Assembly (NCBI GenBank): GCA_945871425.1
Contig: CAMBVS010000040.1
Span: 1-37,124, forward strand
Direction of reading: 5' to 3'
DNA from: Rhizobium sp. Q54
GTDB taxonomy: Bacteria; Pseudomonadota; Alphaproteobacteria; SHVZ01
Length of the DNA stretch: 37,124 bases
The notes below the pieces were generated by a model that ran no database searches, was not told where the DNA came from, and saw only the letters and a list, made by a program, of their open reading frames with translations. The number at the start of each line of letters is the position of its first letter. The first letter of the stretch is position 1. The position numbers and the translations under genes are program-made. This document shows positions 1 to 8,366 of this stretch, in pieces.

Positions 1-67
1 GGCGGCGATCACCACGCGCCTCGACCGGCCGGCCCGAAGCGCGCCCAGGAACCGCCGGCTCGCCTAG
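1..67 (+). CDS. C-terminal end of an upstream gene (partial, unidentified)
   Basis: A frame is open from the window edge (first full codon at base 2) to a TAG at 65-67. It encodes about 21 basic residues ending RNRRLA. The next gene starts 23 bases downstream with its own strong ribosome binding site, so this is most simply the tail of a preceding gene on the same strand. Too little remains to name a family, and chance openness over 21 codons is possible. Confidence 0.35.
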   Translation, partial: AAITTRLDRPARSAPRNRRLA

Positions 68-90
68 ATCTGCCAAGGGAGGAGATTCAC

Positions 91-1620
91 ATGACACATG
101 CCGTGTCCCGCGTTCTGCTGGCGGCCGCCATCGGCTTGGTCGGCTCCGCCGCCGGTGCCGCCGAGCTTCGCGTCGGCTATTCCGCCGACATCACCACCCT
201 CGATCCGGCCAATCACCGAAGCCGCGTCACCGAGGGCCTGATCCTCAATCTCTACGACGCGCTTCTGGCCCGCACCGACGACATGAAGATCGTGCCGGAG
301 CTGGCCGAGTCCTGGAAGCAGATCGACGCCACCACCTACGAGTTCGTGCTGCGGAAGGGCGTCAAGTTCCACTCGGGATCCGAGATGACGGCAGACGACG
401 TGAAGTTCACCTTCGACCGCCTGGTCAAGGACGGCGCCATGGGCGGCCAGACCAGCCCGCGCAAGAGCCTGCTCGGGCCGCTGAAGGACACCAGCGTCGT
501 CAACCCGACCACGGTGCGCTTCCACCTCGCCGAGCCCTGGCCGATCCTGGCCGCCTACCTGCCGTTCCAGCAGGTGGTGAGCAAGGCCTTCGTCGAGAAG
601 GTCGGCACGCCGGCGATGGCGACCCAGGCCGACGGCACCGGCCCCTTCAAGCTGGTCGACTGGCGCCGCGGCGACTCGATCATCCTGGAGCGCTTCGATG
701 GTTACTACGGCGGCTCGCCGGACCTGGCGCCGGTCGGCAAGGCCGGCGTCGACCGCGTCGTCTTCAAGATCATTCCGGAAAGCGCGTCGCGCGTCGCCGC
801 CTTGCTTGCCGGTGAGGTCGACCTGATCGACGAGCTGCCGGTGCACTCGATCAAGCAGATCGAGGCCAATCCGCGCACCAAGGTGCTGGCGACCAACGGC
901 ACCCGCAGCTTCTTCATCCCGATGAACAACACCAGGCCGCCGTTCAACGACGCCCGCGTGCGGCTCGCGGCCAATCTCGCCGTTGACCGGAAGCTGATCA
1001 TCGACCGCGTGCTCTCAGGCCTGGCGACGCCGCTGAACGGGCTGCTCAGCCCGGAGTCCTACGGCTTCAACGCGAACCTGCCGTCGCTCGCGCTCGACGT
1101 CGACCGCGCGAAGAAGCTTCTGGCCGAGGCGGGGCACCCGAACGGCGTCGAGGCGGCCCTCGATGTCGCCAACGCCTTCAAGGATGTCGCCGAGGCGGTC
1201 GCCTCCCAGCTCACCCGCGCCGGCATCCGCACCAAGGTGCAGCTCTGGGAGCAGACGACGCTCAGCCAGACCTGGGCCAAGCCCGAGACCAACGGCCGCG
1301 ACATGGTCTTCCAGTCCTGGGGCGACGGCGCGCTCGATCCGGTCGGCATCTTCGTCCCCGTGCTCAAGGGCAAGGACCGCGGCAACTACTCGGGCTACGC
1401 CAACAAGGACGTCGACGCGCTGCTGGTCGCGGCCAACACCGAGACCGACGTCGCCAAGCGCTCGAAGATGTACGAGGACGCGCAGGCGATCGTGGCCAAG
1501 GACGTGCCGCTGATCTTCCTCTGGCTGCCGCAGGACGTCTACGGCGCCAGCGCGCGCCTGAAGAACTGGCGGCCGTCGCCGCGCGGCGTGGTCAAACTGC
1601 ACGACGCCCGCGTCGACTGA
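91..1620 (+). CDS. Dpp/Opp-type ABC transporter substrate-binding protein (SBP family 5)
   Basis: Periplasmic solute receptor of a peptide/nickel-class ABC importer, 509 aa, the usual size for SBP family 5. A signal peptide (hydrophobic core about residues 8-20, Ala-rich cleavage region near residue 23) is followed by the family opening LRVGYSADITTLDPAN. The typical mid-protein phrases FHLAEPWP and GTGPFKL are present, and the C-terminal lobe ends in a WLPQD segment. The ATG at 91 has a GGGAGGAG Shine-Dalgarno a few bases upstream. The gene is first in an operon with two permeases and two ATPases. The ligand cannot be read from sequence; the downstream amidohydrolase and AtuA genes make an acylated or amide-containing metabolite as likely as a peptide. 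Confidence 0.93.
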   Translation: MTHAVSRVLLAAAIGLVGSAAGAAELRVGYSADITTLDPANHRSRVTEGLILNLYDALLARTDDMKIVPELAESWKQIDATTYEFVLRKGVKFHSGSEMTADDVKFTFDRLVKDGAMGGQTSPRKSLLGPLKDTSVVNPTTVRFHLAEPWPILAAYLPFQQVVSKAFVEKVGTPAMATQADGTGPFKLVDWRRGDSIILERFDGYYGGSPDLAPVGKAGVDRVVFKIIPESASRVAALLAGEVDLIDELPVHSIKQIEANPRTKVLATNGTRSFFIPMNNTRPPFNDARVRLAANLAVDRKLIIDRVLSGLATPLNGLLSPESYGFNANLPSLALDVDRAKKLLAEAGHPNGVEAALDVANAFKDVAEAVASQLTRAGIRTKVQLWEQTTLSQTWAKPETNGRDMVFQSWGDGALDPVGIFVPVLKGKDRGNYSGYANKDVDALLVAANTETDVAKRSKMYEDAQAIVAKDVPLIFLWLPQDVYGASARLKNWRPSPRGVVKLHDARVD

Positions 1621-1626
1621 CGTCTC

Positions 1627-2634
1627 GTGACTCCGCTTCGTCTCCTCGAGCGGCTTCTGCAGCTCGTGCCGGTTCTGCTCGGCATCAGCGTCATCGTCTT
1701 CGCGATGATGGCGCTGACGCCGGGCGATCCGGTGCAGATCATGCTGGGCGACTCGCTCGCGAACGAGGCGCAGAAGGAGTCGCTCCGCCGCGACATGGGG
1801 CTCGACCTGCCGGTCATGGAGCGCTTCGTCCGCTTCCTCGGCAATGCGGTCACCGGCAATTTCGGCCTGAGCTTCTTCCATCGCCGTCCGGTGGGAGAGA
1901 TCATCCTGGAGCGGCTGCCGGCGACGATCGAGCTGACGCTGGTGTCGCTGGTCATCGCCATCCTGGTCGCCATCCCGCTCGGCGTCATCGCCGCCGTCCG
2001 CCGCGACTCCCTGCTGGATCGCCTCGCCACCGTCGGCTCGATGCTGGGCGTCTCGATGCCGGGCTTCTGGTTCGGCATCCTGCTGATCCTGCTGTTCGCG
2101 GTTCAGCTCCACTGGCTTCCGGTCTCCGGCCGCATCGGCTTCGGCCAGGAGGTGCCGGCCGTCACCCGCTTCGTGCTGGTCGACGCCCTGATCGCCGGCC
2201 GCCTCGACAGCTTCTTGGATGCGCTCCGGCACATCCTCCTGCCGGCCGTCACGCTCGGCCTCGGCATGGCGGCGCTCCTGATGCGGGTCACCCGCACGGC
2301 GATGGTCGAGGCGCTGGCCCAGGACTACGTCGTCTTCGCCGAGGCCAAGGGGCTGAGCCGGGCGCGGGTCATCGGCCGGCACGCACTCAAGAACGCGCTG
2401 ATCCCGACCGTTACGGTGGCCGCCATCGAGACCGGCTCCTTGCTCGGCGGCAACATGATCGTCGAGACGGTGTTCGGCTGGCCCGGCCTCGGCCGGCTGG
2501 TGGTGGAGGCGATCTTCACCCGCAACTACCCGCTGGTGCAGGCCGCGGTGCTGCTCTACGCCGTGACCTATGTGCTGCTGAACTTCGTGGCCGACCTGCT
2601 CTACAGCGTCCTCAATCCGAAGGTCCGGCTGTGA
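1627..2634 (+). CDS. Dpp/Opp-type ABC transporter permease (DppB-like)
   Basis: First inner-membrane permease subunit of the importer, 335 aa. An N-terminal membrane helix (LLQLVPVLLGISVIVFAMM) leads into the DppB/OppB N-terminal region with the LTPGDP motif, followed by several helices of the BPD_transp_1 domain. The cytoplasmic EAA-type coupling loop (YVVFAEAKGLSRARVIGRHA) contacts the ATPases. The chosen start is GTG, 6 bases after the binding-protein stop and without a clear Shine-Dalgarno, so translation may be coupled. It ends in a 4-base GTGA overlap with the next permease. Confidence 0.93.
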   Translation: MTPLRLLERLLQLVPVLLGISVIVFAMMALTPGDPVQIMLGDSLANEAQKESLRRDMGLDLPVMERFVRFLGNAVTGNFGLSFFHRRPVGEIILERLPATIELTLVSLVIAILVAIPLGVIAAVRRDSLLDRLATVGSMLGVSMPGFWFGILLILLFAVQLHWLPVSGRIGFGQEVPAVTRFVLVDALIAGRLDSFLDALRHILLPAVTLGLGMAALLMRVTRTAMVEALAQDYVVFAEAKGLSRARVIGRHALKNALIPTVTVAAIETGSLLGGNMIVETVFGWPGLGRLVVEAIFTRNYPLVQAAVLLYAVTYVLLNFVADLLYSVLNPKVRL

Positions 2635-3524
2635 GCGTGGCGCTACCAGCCTTGCGAGCGGCCGAGGAGTCGATCTTCGTCGGCAACCTCAAGACCTTCG
2701 CCGCCAACCGGCTGGCGACGATCTCGGCGCTGGTCTGCCTCGGTTTCTGCCTGCTGGCGCTGCTGGCGCCGCTGCTGGCGCCGCAGGACCCGTATGAGAG
2801 CGACCTGTTGCGCCGCCTGCAGCCGCCGGCCTGGGAGGAGGGGGGCGAGATCGGCTTCCTGCTCGGCTGCGATGCGCTCGGCCGCGACATCCTCTCCCGC
2901 ATGATCTACGGCACCCGCATCTCGATCGTCATCGGCATCGCCGTGGTGCTGATCGCCACGGTGATCGGCACCTGCGCCGGGCTGCTCGCCGGATATCTCC
3001 GCGGCCCCGTCGACGTCGTCATCTCGCGGGTCTGCGACATCCTGCTGGGTTTCCCCTACCTGATCTTCGCCATCGCGCTGATGGCGATGATGGGTCCGGG
3101 CCTGCAGAACATCATCCTGGCGCTGGCCTACAAGGAATGGGTGCTGCCCTGCCGCGTGGTCAGGGCCGAGACGCTGGCGGCGCGCGAGCAGGACTATGTC
3201 GAGGCCGCCCGCGCGCTCGGCGCGTCCCGCTGGCACATCATGGGCCGCGAGATCCTGCCCAACATCCTGTCGCCGGTGATCGTGGTCGCGACGTTCCGCA
3301 TGGCGCACATCATCATCGCCGAGGCCAGCCTCTCCTTCCTCGGTCTCGGCGTCCAGCCGCCGACCGCCTCCTGGGGCTCGATGGTGGCCGACGGCCGCGC
3401 CTTCCTGCTCGATGCCTGGTGGGTCTCGACGTTCCCCGGCCTCGCCATCCTGGCCCTCGTGCTCGCCATCAACGTGGCGAGCCAGGGCCTGCGCGACGCC
3501 TTCGACCCGCGGCTGGCCCGTTGA
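2631..3524 (+). CDS. Dpp/Opp-type ABC transporter permease (DppC-like)
   Basis: Second permease subunit, 297 aa, of the DppC/OppC type. A cytoplasmic N-terminus is followed by one helix (NRLATISALVCLGFCLLALL), a periplasmic segment containing LGCDALGRDILSR, typical of DppC, and then the five-helix permease core. The EAA loop YVEAARALGASRWHIMGREI is clear. The GTG start at 2631 overlaps the preceding stop as GTGA, indicating translational coupling. It ends in a similar TTGA overlap with the first ATPase. Confidence 0.93.
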   Translation: MSVALPALRAAEESIFVGNLKTFAANRLATISALVCLGFCLLALLAPLLAPQDPYESDLLRRLQPPAWEEGGEIGFLLGCDALGRDILSRMIYGTRISIVIGIAVVLIATVIGTCAGLLAGYLRGPVDVVISRVCDILLGFPYLIFAIALMAMMGPGLQNIILALAYKEWVLPCRVVRAETLAAREQDYVEAARALGASRWHIMGREILPNILSPVIVVATFRMAHIIIAEASLSFLGLGVQPPTASWGSMVADGRAFLLDAWWVSTFPGLAILALVLAINVASQGLRDAFDPRLAR

Positions 3525-4495
3525 ACGCGTCTTTGCTCAGCATCCGGGGGCTCCGCACCAGCTTCCCGACCCGCCGCGGCCTGGTGCAGGCCGTCGACGG
3601 CGTCGACCTCGACGTGCGTCCCGGCGAATGCCTCGGCGTCGTCGGCGAGTCCGGCTCGGGCAAGAGCGTCACCTTCCTCAGCGTGCTGGGGCTGGTGCGG
3701 CCGCCCGGCCGGGTCGAGGCCGATGCGATCGGCTTTCTCGGCCGCGACCTCTCGCGCCTCTCGCCTTCCGAGATGCGGGCCGTCCGCGGCCGCGAGATCG
3801 CCGTCACCATGCAGGACGCGCTGACGGCTCTCAACCCGTCCTTCACCGTCGAGACCCAGATCGTCGAGACCATCGAGGCGCATGATCCCTCGGTCGGGCG
3901 CAAGGCGGCGAGGACACGCGCGATCGAGATGCTGCGCCTCGTCGGCATCCCCGATGCCGAGCGCCGGCTCTCGGCGTACCCGCACCAGTTCTCCGGCGGC
4001 ATGCGCCAGCGGGTGATGGTGGCGATCGCGCTCGCCTGCCGGCCGAAGCTGCTGATCGCCGACGAGCCGACCACCGCCCTCGACGTCACCATCCAGAGCC
4101 AGGTGCTGGATCTGATCGACGACATGCGGGCGACGCTGGGCATGAGCGTCGTCCTCATCACCCACGACCTCGGCATCGTCGCCGAACGCTGCGAGCGGGT
4201 GGCGGTGATGTATGCGGGGCAGGTGGTCGAGACCGGGCCGACCCGGCAGGTGGTCGAGACCCCGGTGCATCCCTATACGCGAGGACTGCTGCGCTCGATG
4301 CCGCGGTTGTCGCATCTGGACGCGCCGCTGCTGCCGATCGACGGTCAGGTGCCTGACCCGACGCGGCTGCCGGAGGGCTGCCGCTTCCAGCCGCGTTGCC
4401 CGCAGGCGATCGAGGAGTGCCTGCAGCCGATCCGGCTTCGCCCGGTTTCGCCCGCTCGCGCGGCGCGCTGCGTCCTGGCCGGGGCCGAGCCATGA
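3521..4495 (+). CDS. ABC transporter ATP-binding protein (DppD-like)
   Basis: First ATPase of the importer, 324 aa from a TTG start at 3521 that overlaps the permease stop (TTGA). This start gives the normal DppD N-terminus (LLSIRGLRTSF); longer in-frame extensions run through the permease gene and are rejected. It has Walker A GESGSGKS (about 42-49), signature SGGMRQR (about 158), Walker B LLIADEP (about 178), and a switch His in LITHDLG. The C-terminal oligopeptide-type extension includes the HPYTRGLL motif and the GCRFQPRCP cysteine pair common in DppD/DppF. The next ATPase overlaps by 4 bases (ATGA). Confidence 0.93.
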   Translation: MNASLLSIRGLRTSFPTRRGLVQAVDGVDLDVRPGECLGVVGESGSGKSVTFLSVLGLVRPPGRVEADAIGFLGRDLSRLSPSEMRAVRGREIAVTMQDALTALNPSFTVETQIVETIEAHDPSVGRKAARTRAIEMLRLVGIPDAERRLSAYPHQFSGGMRQRVMVAIALACRPKLLIADEPTTALDVTIQSQVLDLIDDMRATLGMSVVLITHDLGIVAERCERVAVMYAGQVVETGPTRQVVETPVHPYTRGLLRSMPRLSHLDAPLLPIDGQVPDPTRLPEGCRFQPRCPQAIEECLQPIRLRPVSPARAARCVLAGAEP

Positions 4496-5478
4496 CAACG
4501 CTGCTCACAGCCCATGCGGTCAGCAAGACCTTCGACCTCCGTCGCGGGCTGCAGCGCCTGCGCCCGCCGGCAGCGGGAAGCCTGGTCCATGCGGTCGACG
4601 GCGTCGATCTCGACATCCGGACCGGCGAGACCCTCGGCCTGATCGGCGAGAGCGGCAGCGGCAAGTCGACCCTCGGACGCGTCGTGCTGCGCCTGCAGGC
4701 CCCGACCTCCGGCACCGTGCGCTTCGACGGCGTCGATCTCGCCACCGTCGAGCCGGACAAGATAGCGGCGCTGCGCCGGAGGATGCAGATCATCTTCCAG
4801 GACCCCTATGCCTCGCTGAACCCGCGGCACGCGGTCGAGGAGATCGTCGGCCTCGGCCTTCGCGTCCATGATCGCCTGTCGCCAAGCGAGATCCGCGACC
4901 GCGTCGTCGATATGCTCGAGCGGGTCGGCCTGGGAGCGGCACACCTCCGCCGCTATCCGCACCAGTTCTCCGGTGGACAGCGCCAGCGCATCGGCATCGC
5001 CCGCGCCCTCATCCTCCGGCCGTCCTTCGTCGTCTGCGACGAGCCGGTCTCCGCCCTCGACGTCTCGGTCCAGGCGCAGATCATCCGGCTCTTGGGCGAG
5101 CTCAAGCGCGAGCTCGGTCTCACCTATCTGTTCATCTCCCACGACCTCGCCGTCGTCGCCCATCTCAGCGACCGCATCGCCGTCATGTATCTGGGGCGCA
5201 TCGTCGAGACCGGCCCGGCGCGTGAGATCGTCGAGCGGCCCCGTCATCCCTACACCCAGGCCCTGCTCGCCGCCGTGCCGCGCACCGACCGGCCGGCGGG
5301 CGAGGTGCGGCCGCGGCTGGCCGGCGATCCGCCCTCGGCGCTGACGCCGCCGCCGGGATGCCGGTTCCACACCCGCTGCCCCCACGCCATGCCCGTCTGC
5401 CGCGAGGCCGCGCCGCCGCTGCGCCCGGCGGCAGACGGCCATCTGGTCTCCTGTCATCTCACGGAGGATGTCCGATGA
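4492..5478 (+). CDS. ABC transporter ATP-binding protein (DppF-like)
   Basis: Second ATPase subunit, 328 aa, pairing with the DppD-like protein to energise the importer. Walker A GESGSGKST lies at about 52-60, followed by Q-loop FQDPYASLNP, signature FSGGQRQRI, Walker B VVCDEPVSALD and an H-loop in FISHDLA. The C-terminal extension has HPYTQALL and the GCRFHTRCP cysteines. ATG 4492 overlaps the previous stop (ATGA), and its own stop overlaps the next ATG at 5475. The transporter and the acyltransferase downstream are therefore translated as one coupled unit. Confidence 0.93.
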   Translation: MTTLLTAHAVSKTFDLRRGLQRLRPPAAGSLVHAVDGVDLDIRTGETLGLIGESGSGKSTLGRVVLRLQAPTSGTVRFDGVDLATVEPDKIAALRRRMQIIFQDPYASLNPRHAVEEIVGLGLRVHDRLSPSEIRDRVVDMLERVGLGAAHLRRYPHQFSGGQRQRIGIARALILRPSFVVCDEPVSALDVSVQAQIIRLLGELKRELGLTYLFISHDLAVVAHLSDRIAVMYLGRIVETGPAREIVERPRHPYTQALLAAVPRTDRPAGEVRPRLAGDPPSALTPPPGCRFHTRCPHAMPVCREAAPPLRPAADGHLVSCHLTEDVR

Positions 5479-6605
5479 TCCCGCTGAAGACCCGGCCCGG
5501 CGAGCCTCTCAGCCTGACCGGCACCGCCTATGAGCGCGGACGGATGCAGGCGACGCTGTGTCCGGACATGATCGACTTCGTGCGGACGGCCGTCGCCGCG
5601 CGCATGGAGGAGACCAGATCCGCGTTGGCGACGCCGGAGGCAAAGGCGCTGATCAAGGGCGACCGGATCTACACCGAGCGCCACTACCCGGCGATCCTTG
5701 AGGAGATGCAGGGCATCTGCGACGGCTTCGGCCTCACGCTGGATACGCTGTTCGACTACATGCACTGCGCCGTCGCCTCCGACATCGGCATGATGGCGGA
5801 GCGCCAGCCCGAGGGCTGCACCTCCTTCGCCGTCGCCAATCCGGAGCTCGGCGCCGTCGTCGCCAAGAACCGCGACTACCGGCCCGAGCACATCCCAATC
5901 CAGCGGGCCTTCCATCACCGTGACCCGGCTTGGGGCCCGCGCGAAGTCTTGTGCCTCGGATCGCTCGGCAGCCCCGGCAACTTCTCCAGCGGCATCAACT
6001 CCGACGGGCTCGCGGTCACCGACACCAACAGCCGCACCACCGACCACGGCGTCGGCATGCACCGATACTTCCTCTTGACCTGGCTCCTGGTGAATTGCGG
6101 CTCGACCGACGAGGCGCTCGACCGCATCCTCGGCATGCCGCATGTCGGCGGCGGGCTGCTGATCCTGGGCGACGCCTCCGGCACCGTCGCCGCGGTCGAG
6201 CTCGGCCATCGCCGCGTCGGCCACGAGCGCAAGGTGCGCGGCCGCGTCGGCCGCGCCAACCACTTCGTCACCAACGACATGGCCGCCGCCAATCTGAGAA
6301 CACCGGAGAGCGAGGCCCAGTCCTGTCACTCCGACCGGCGCCATCCGACGCTGCAGCAGCGCCTGGCGGCGGCCTCGTCGCCCTTCGGCCTCGCCGATGC
6401 GGCGCGTCTCGCCTCGTATCACGGCGAGGAGGGCGGGGAGGGGTTCTGCCGACATGGGGCCAAGGACCTCGGCAACACCATCTCCTGCGCTCTCTACGCC
6501 ACCAGGCCGCGCACGCTCACCTTCACCGCCGGAAATCCATGCCAGGCCGACTGGCGGCACTTCGATTTCGGCGACCGCGCCGCTTCCTCCCGTCTCGCGT
6601 CCTAA
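5475..6605 (+). CDS. C45-family Ntn acyltransferase / amidohydrolase
   Basis: A 376-aa protein of the peptidase C45 / acyl-CoA:6-aminopenicillanate acyltransferase-like family. These are Ntn hydrolases that self-cleave before a cysteine, which then becomes the N-terminal nucleophile of the beta chain. The site is visible as EGCTSFAV with Gly114-Cys115, followed by the KNRDY motif of the new chain (Asp134). The start ATG 5475 overlaps the DppF stop, and GGAG lies just upstream. Family members hydrolyse or transfer amide-linked acyl groups, so with the importer it probably processes the imported ligand in the cytoplasm. No signal peptide is seen. The substrate is unknown. Confidence 0.85.
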   Translation: MIPLKTRPGEPLSLTGTAYERGRMQATLCPDMIDFVRTAVAARMEETRSALATPEAKALIKGDRIYTERHYPAILEEMQGICDGFGLTLDTLFDYMHCAVASDIGMMAERQPEGCTSFAVANPELGAVVAKNRDYRPEHIPIQRAFHHRDPAWGPREVLCLGSLGSPGNFSSGINSDGLAVTDTNSRTTDHGVGMHRYFLLTWLLVNCGSTDEALDRILGMPHVGGGLLILGDASGTVAAVELGHRRVGHERKVRGRVGRANHFVTNDMAAANLRTPESEAQSCHSDRRHPTLQQRLAAASSPFGLADAARLASYHGEEGGEGFCRHGAKDLGNTISCALYATRPRTLTFTAGNPCQADWRHFDFGDRAASSRLAS

Positions 6606-6617
6606 CGGAGTTTTCAC

Positions 6618-8006
6618 ATGCCCTCGGTCAAGATCCTCTGTCCGACCGGACACCTCAGCTTCACGCCGCTCGAGAAGGACAGCTTCCTCCTCGGCTGCAA
6701 GGAGAACCCGGACTTCATCATCGCCGACGCCGGCAGCTGCGACATGGGGCCACGCCCGCTCGGCGCCGACCAGCATGTCAGCCTGGAAGCCTGGCAGCGG
6801 CAGGACCTGGAGATCATGCTGATCCAATCGCGGAAGCTCGGCGTGCCGATGATCATCGGCTCGGCCTCCGACACCGGCACCGACCGTGGCGTCGACCAGT
6901 TCGTCAGGCTCATCGCCGACATCGCGCGCGAGCACAAGCTGAAGCCGTTCAAGCTGGCGGCGATCTACTCGGAGATCCCGGTCGCCGAGCTGAAGCGCCG
7001 CCAGGCCTCGGGTGCCCGCATCATCGGCCTCGACGGCCGCGCGGACGCGGATCCGAAGGTGCTCGACCGCACCAGCCGCGCCGTCGCGGTGATGAATGCC
7101 GAGCCGATCCGGGCGGCGCTCCGCGCCGGCGCCGACGTCGTCATCGCCGGGCGCAGCAGCGACTGCGCCATCTTCGCCGCCCCCCTGCTCGAAGCCGGCC
7201 TTTCGCCGGCGGTCTCCTACTATGCCGGCAAGCTGATGGAATGCGCGTCCTTCTGCGCCGAGCCGTTCATGGGCAAGGAGTCGATCCTGGGGCGCATCGA
7301 GGGCGAGGACGTCTACGTGACGGCCATGCATCCGGGCCAGCGCTGCACGCCGGCCTCGATCGCCAGCCATTCCATGTACGAGCGTACCAACCCGTACCGG
7401 GAATACGTCGCCGGCGGCTATGTCGACATGAGCCATTGCGTCTACACCCAGACCGATCCCAAGACGACGCTTGCCAACGGCGCCACCTTCGTCGTCGACG
7501 AGGTCTGCAAGGTGAAGGTCGAGGGCGCCGGCCTGGTCGGCCAGCGCCGCCTGGCGGTGGTCGGCATCCGCGATCCCAACACCATCCGTCTGATCGACAA
7601 GGCCATCGACTGGGCCAAGGGCAAGCTGACCGAGCGCTTCGGCCCGATCGGCGGCGACTACGACGTCTTCTATCACCGCTACGGCCGCGACGCGGTGATG
7701 GAGGAGCTGGACCCGGCGCCGGAGCTGCAGCCGCACGAGCTCGGCATCGTCGTCGAGGTCGTCGCCAAGGACGGTGGCCGTGCCCAGGAGATCTGCGCGC
7801 TTGCCGCCCGCAACCTGTTCTATGCCCGCATCCCCGAAGTGAAGGGCACCGCCGGAACCGCGGCGCTGATGTCGGACGAGATCCTGATCGGCGAGCCTGG
7901 CTACGAGTGGACGCTCAACCACGTGATCGAGGTCAAGACGCCCATGGAACTGTTCCGACTCCGCCATCTCGTCGTCGAAGGCGGCGCTCTGAAGGAGGCC
8001 GCGTGA
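6618..8006 (+). CDS. AtuA-family (DUF1446) acyclic terpene utilisation-like protein
   Basis: A 462-aa protein of the AtuA/DUF1446 family, named for acyclic terpene catabolism in Pseudomonas but of undefined chemistry. Recognised by the GSASDTGTDRG segment, the ADVVIAGRSSDCA motif shared with the other AtuA protein in this window, and the overall domain layout. The N-terminus (ILCPTGHLSFTPL) lacks the GCGAGFSGDR opening of classical AtuA, so it belongs to a divergent subgroup often paired with DUF4387 proteins. The start ATG is preceded by CGGAG. It follows the acyltransferase by 12 bases and its stop shares a base with the DUF4387 start, so it belongs to the importer operon. Confidence 0.85.
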   Translation: MPSVKILCPTGHLSFTPLEKDSFLLGCKENPDFIIADAGSCDMGPRPLGADQHVSLEAWQRQDLEIMLIQSRKLGVPMIIGSASDTGTDRGVDQFVRLIADIAREHKLKPFKLAAIYSEIPVAELKRRQASGARIIGLDGRADADPKVLDRTSRAVAVMNAEPIRAALRAGADVVIAGRSSDCAIFAAPLLEAGLSPAVSYYAGKLMECASFCAEPFMGKESILGRIEGEDVYVTAMHPGQRCTPASIASHSMYERTNPYREYVAGGYVDMSHCVYTQTDPKTTLANGATFVVDEVCKVKVEGAGLVGQRRLAVVGIRDPNTIRLIDKAIDWAKGKLTERFGPIGGDYDVFYHRYGRDAVMEELDPAPELQPHELGIVVEVVAKDGGRAQEICALAARNLFYARIPEVKGTAGTAALMSDEILIGEPGYEWTLNHVIEVKTPMELFRLRHLVVEGGALKEAA

Positions 8007-8323
8007 TGGCCACGACCCGCCTCCGCGACCTCGCCTCGACGATCCGCTCCAAGAATGCCGGCGTCGACCACATCACCTTCGACGTCATCTTCCGCGAGCG
8101 CGCCAATTTCGAGCGCGTGCGCGATTCCGGCGTGCTCGCCGAGGATCGCATCGCCAGCCTGTTCCGCCTCGATCCGAAGCGGATCAGCCACTACTGCGTG
8201 TTCGAGCCGGCCAACGCCATCAAGTTCACCATTCGCCGCCTGAAGCCGAGCGGCAGCCCGGGCGAGCGCGATGTCTTCGGCTCGCAGCAATACGCGCCCT
8301 TGTTCGACGTCCAGGTGCCTTGA
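8006..8323 (+). CDS. DUF4387-family protein
   Basis: A 105-aa soluble protein of the DUF4387 type, recognised by LRDLASTIRSKNAGVDHITFD near the N-terminus and the RLDPKRISHYCVFEP and NAIKFTIRR stretches. It starts at ATG 8006 (TGATG overlap with the AtuA stop) with a GAAGGAGG Shine-Dalgarno at 7991-7998. It ends the importer operon. DUF4387 proteins usually lie directly after an AtuA/DUF1446 gene and are presumed to be a subunit of the same enzyme; the activity is not established. No membrane segment or signal peptide. Confidence 0.85.
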   Translation: MATTRLRDLASTIRSKNAGVDHITFDVIFRERANFERVRDSGVLAEDRIASLFRLDPKRISHYCVFEPANAIKFTIRRLKPSGSPGERDVFGSQQYAPLFDVQVP

Positions 8324-8330
8324 TCTGAGA

Positions 8331-8357
8331 ACCCTCTCCTGCGAAGCGGGAGAGGGT
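8331..8357. terminator. 12-bp palindrome between convergent genes (REP-like, likely bidirectional terminator)
   Basis: Two 12-base arms, 8331-8342 and 8346-8357, pair fully (one G-T wobble) around a GAA loop. The outer arm is ACCCTCTCC, complementary to GGAGAGGGT. It lies 7 bases after the DUF4387 stop and 9 bases before the end of the convergent oxidoreductase gene. There is no long T-run. The CCCTCTCC/GGAGAGGG core resembles dispersed intergenic palindromes of alphaproteobacteria, so it may be one copy of a REP-like family that also terminates transcription both ways. Confidence 0.7.
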
Positions 8358-8366
8358 GTACGACGC

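Noticed and set aside
5454..7967. Long open frame on the - strand (about 837 codons) opposite the acyltransferase and AtuA genes
   Set aside because: It is antisense to two well-recognised genes, its product is low-complexity and Arg/Asp/Gly-rich, and it resembles no family. High GC makes antisense frames long by chance.
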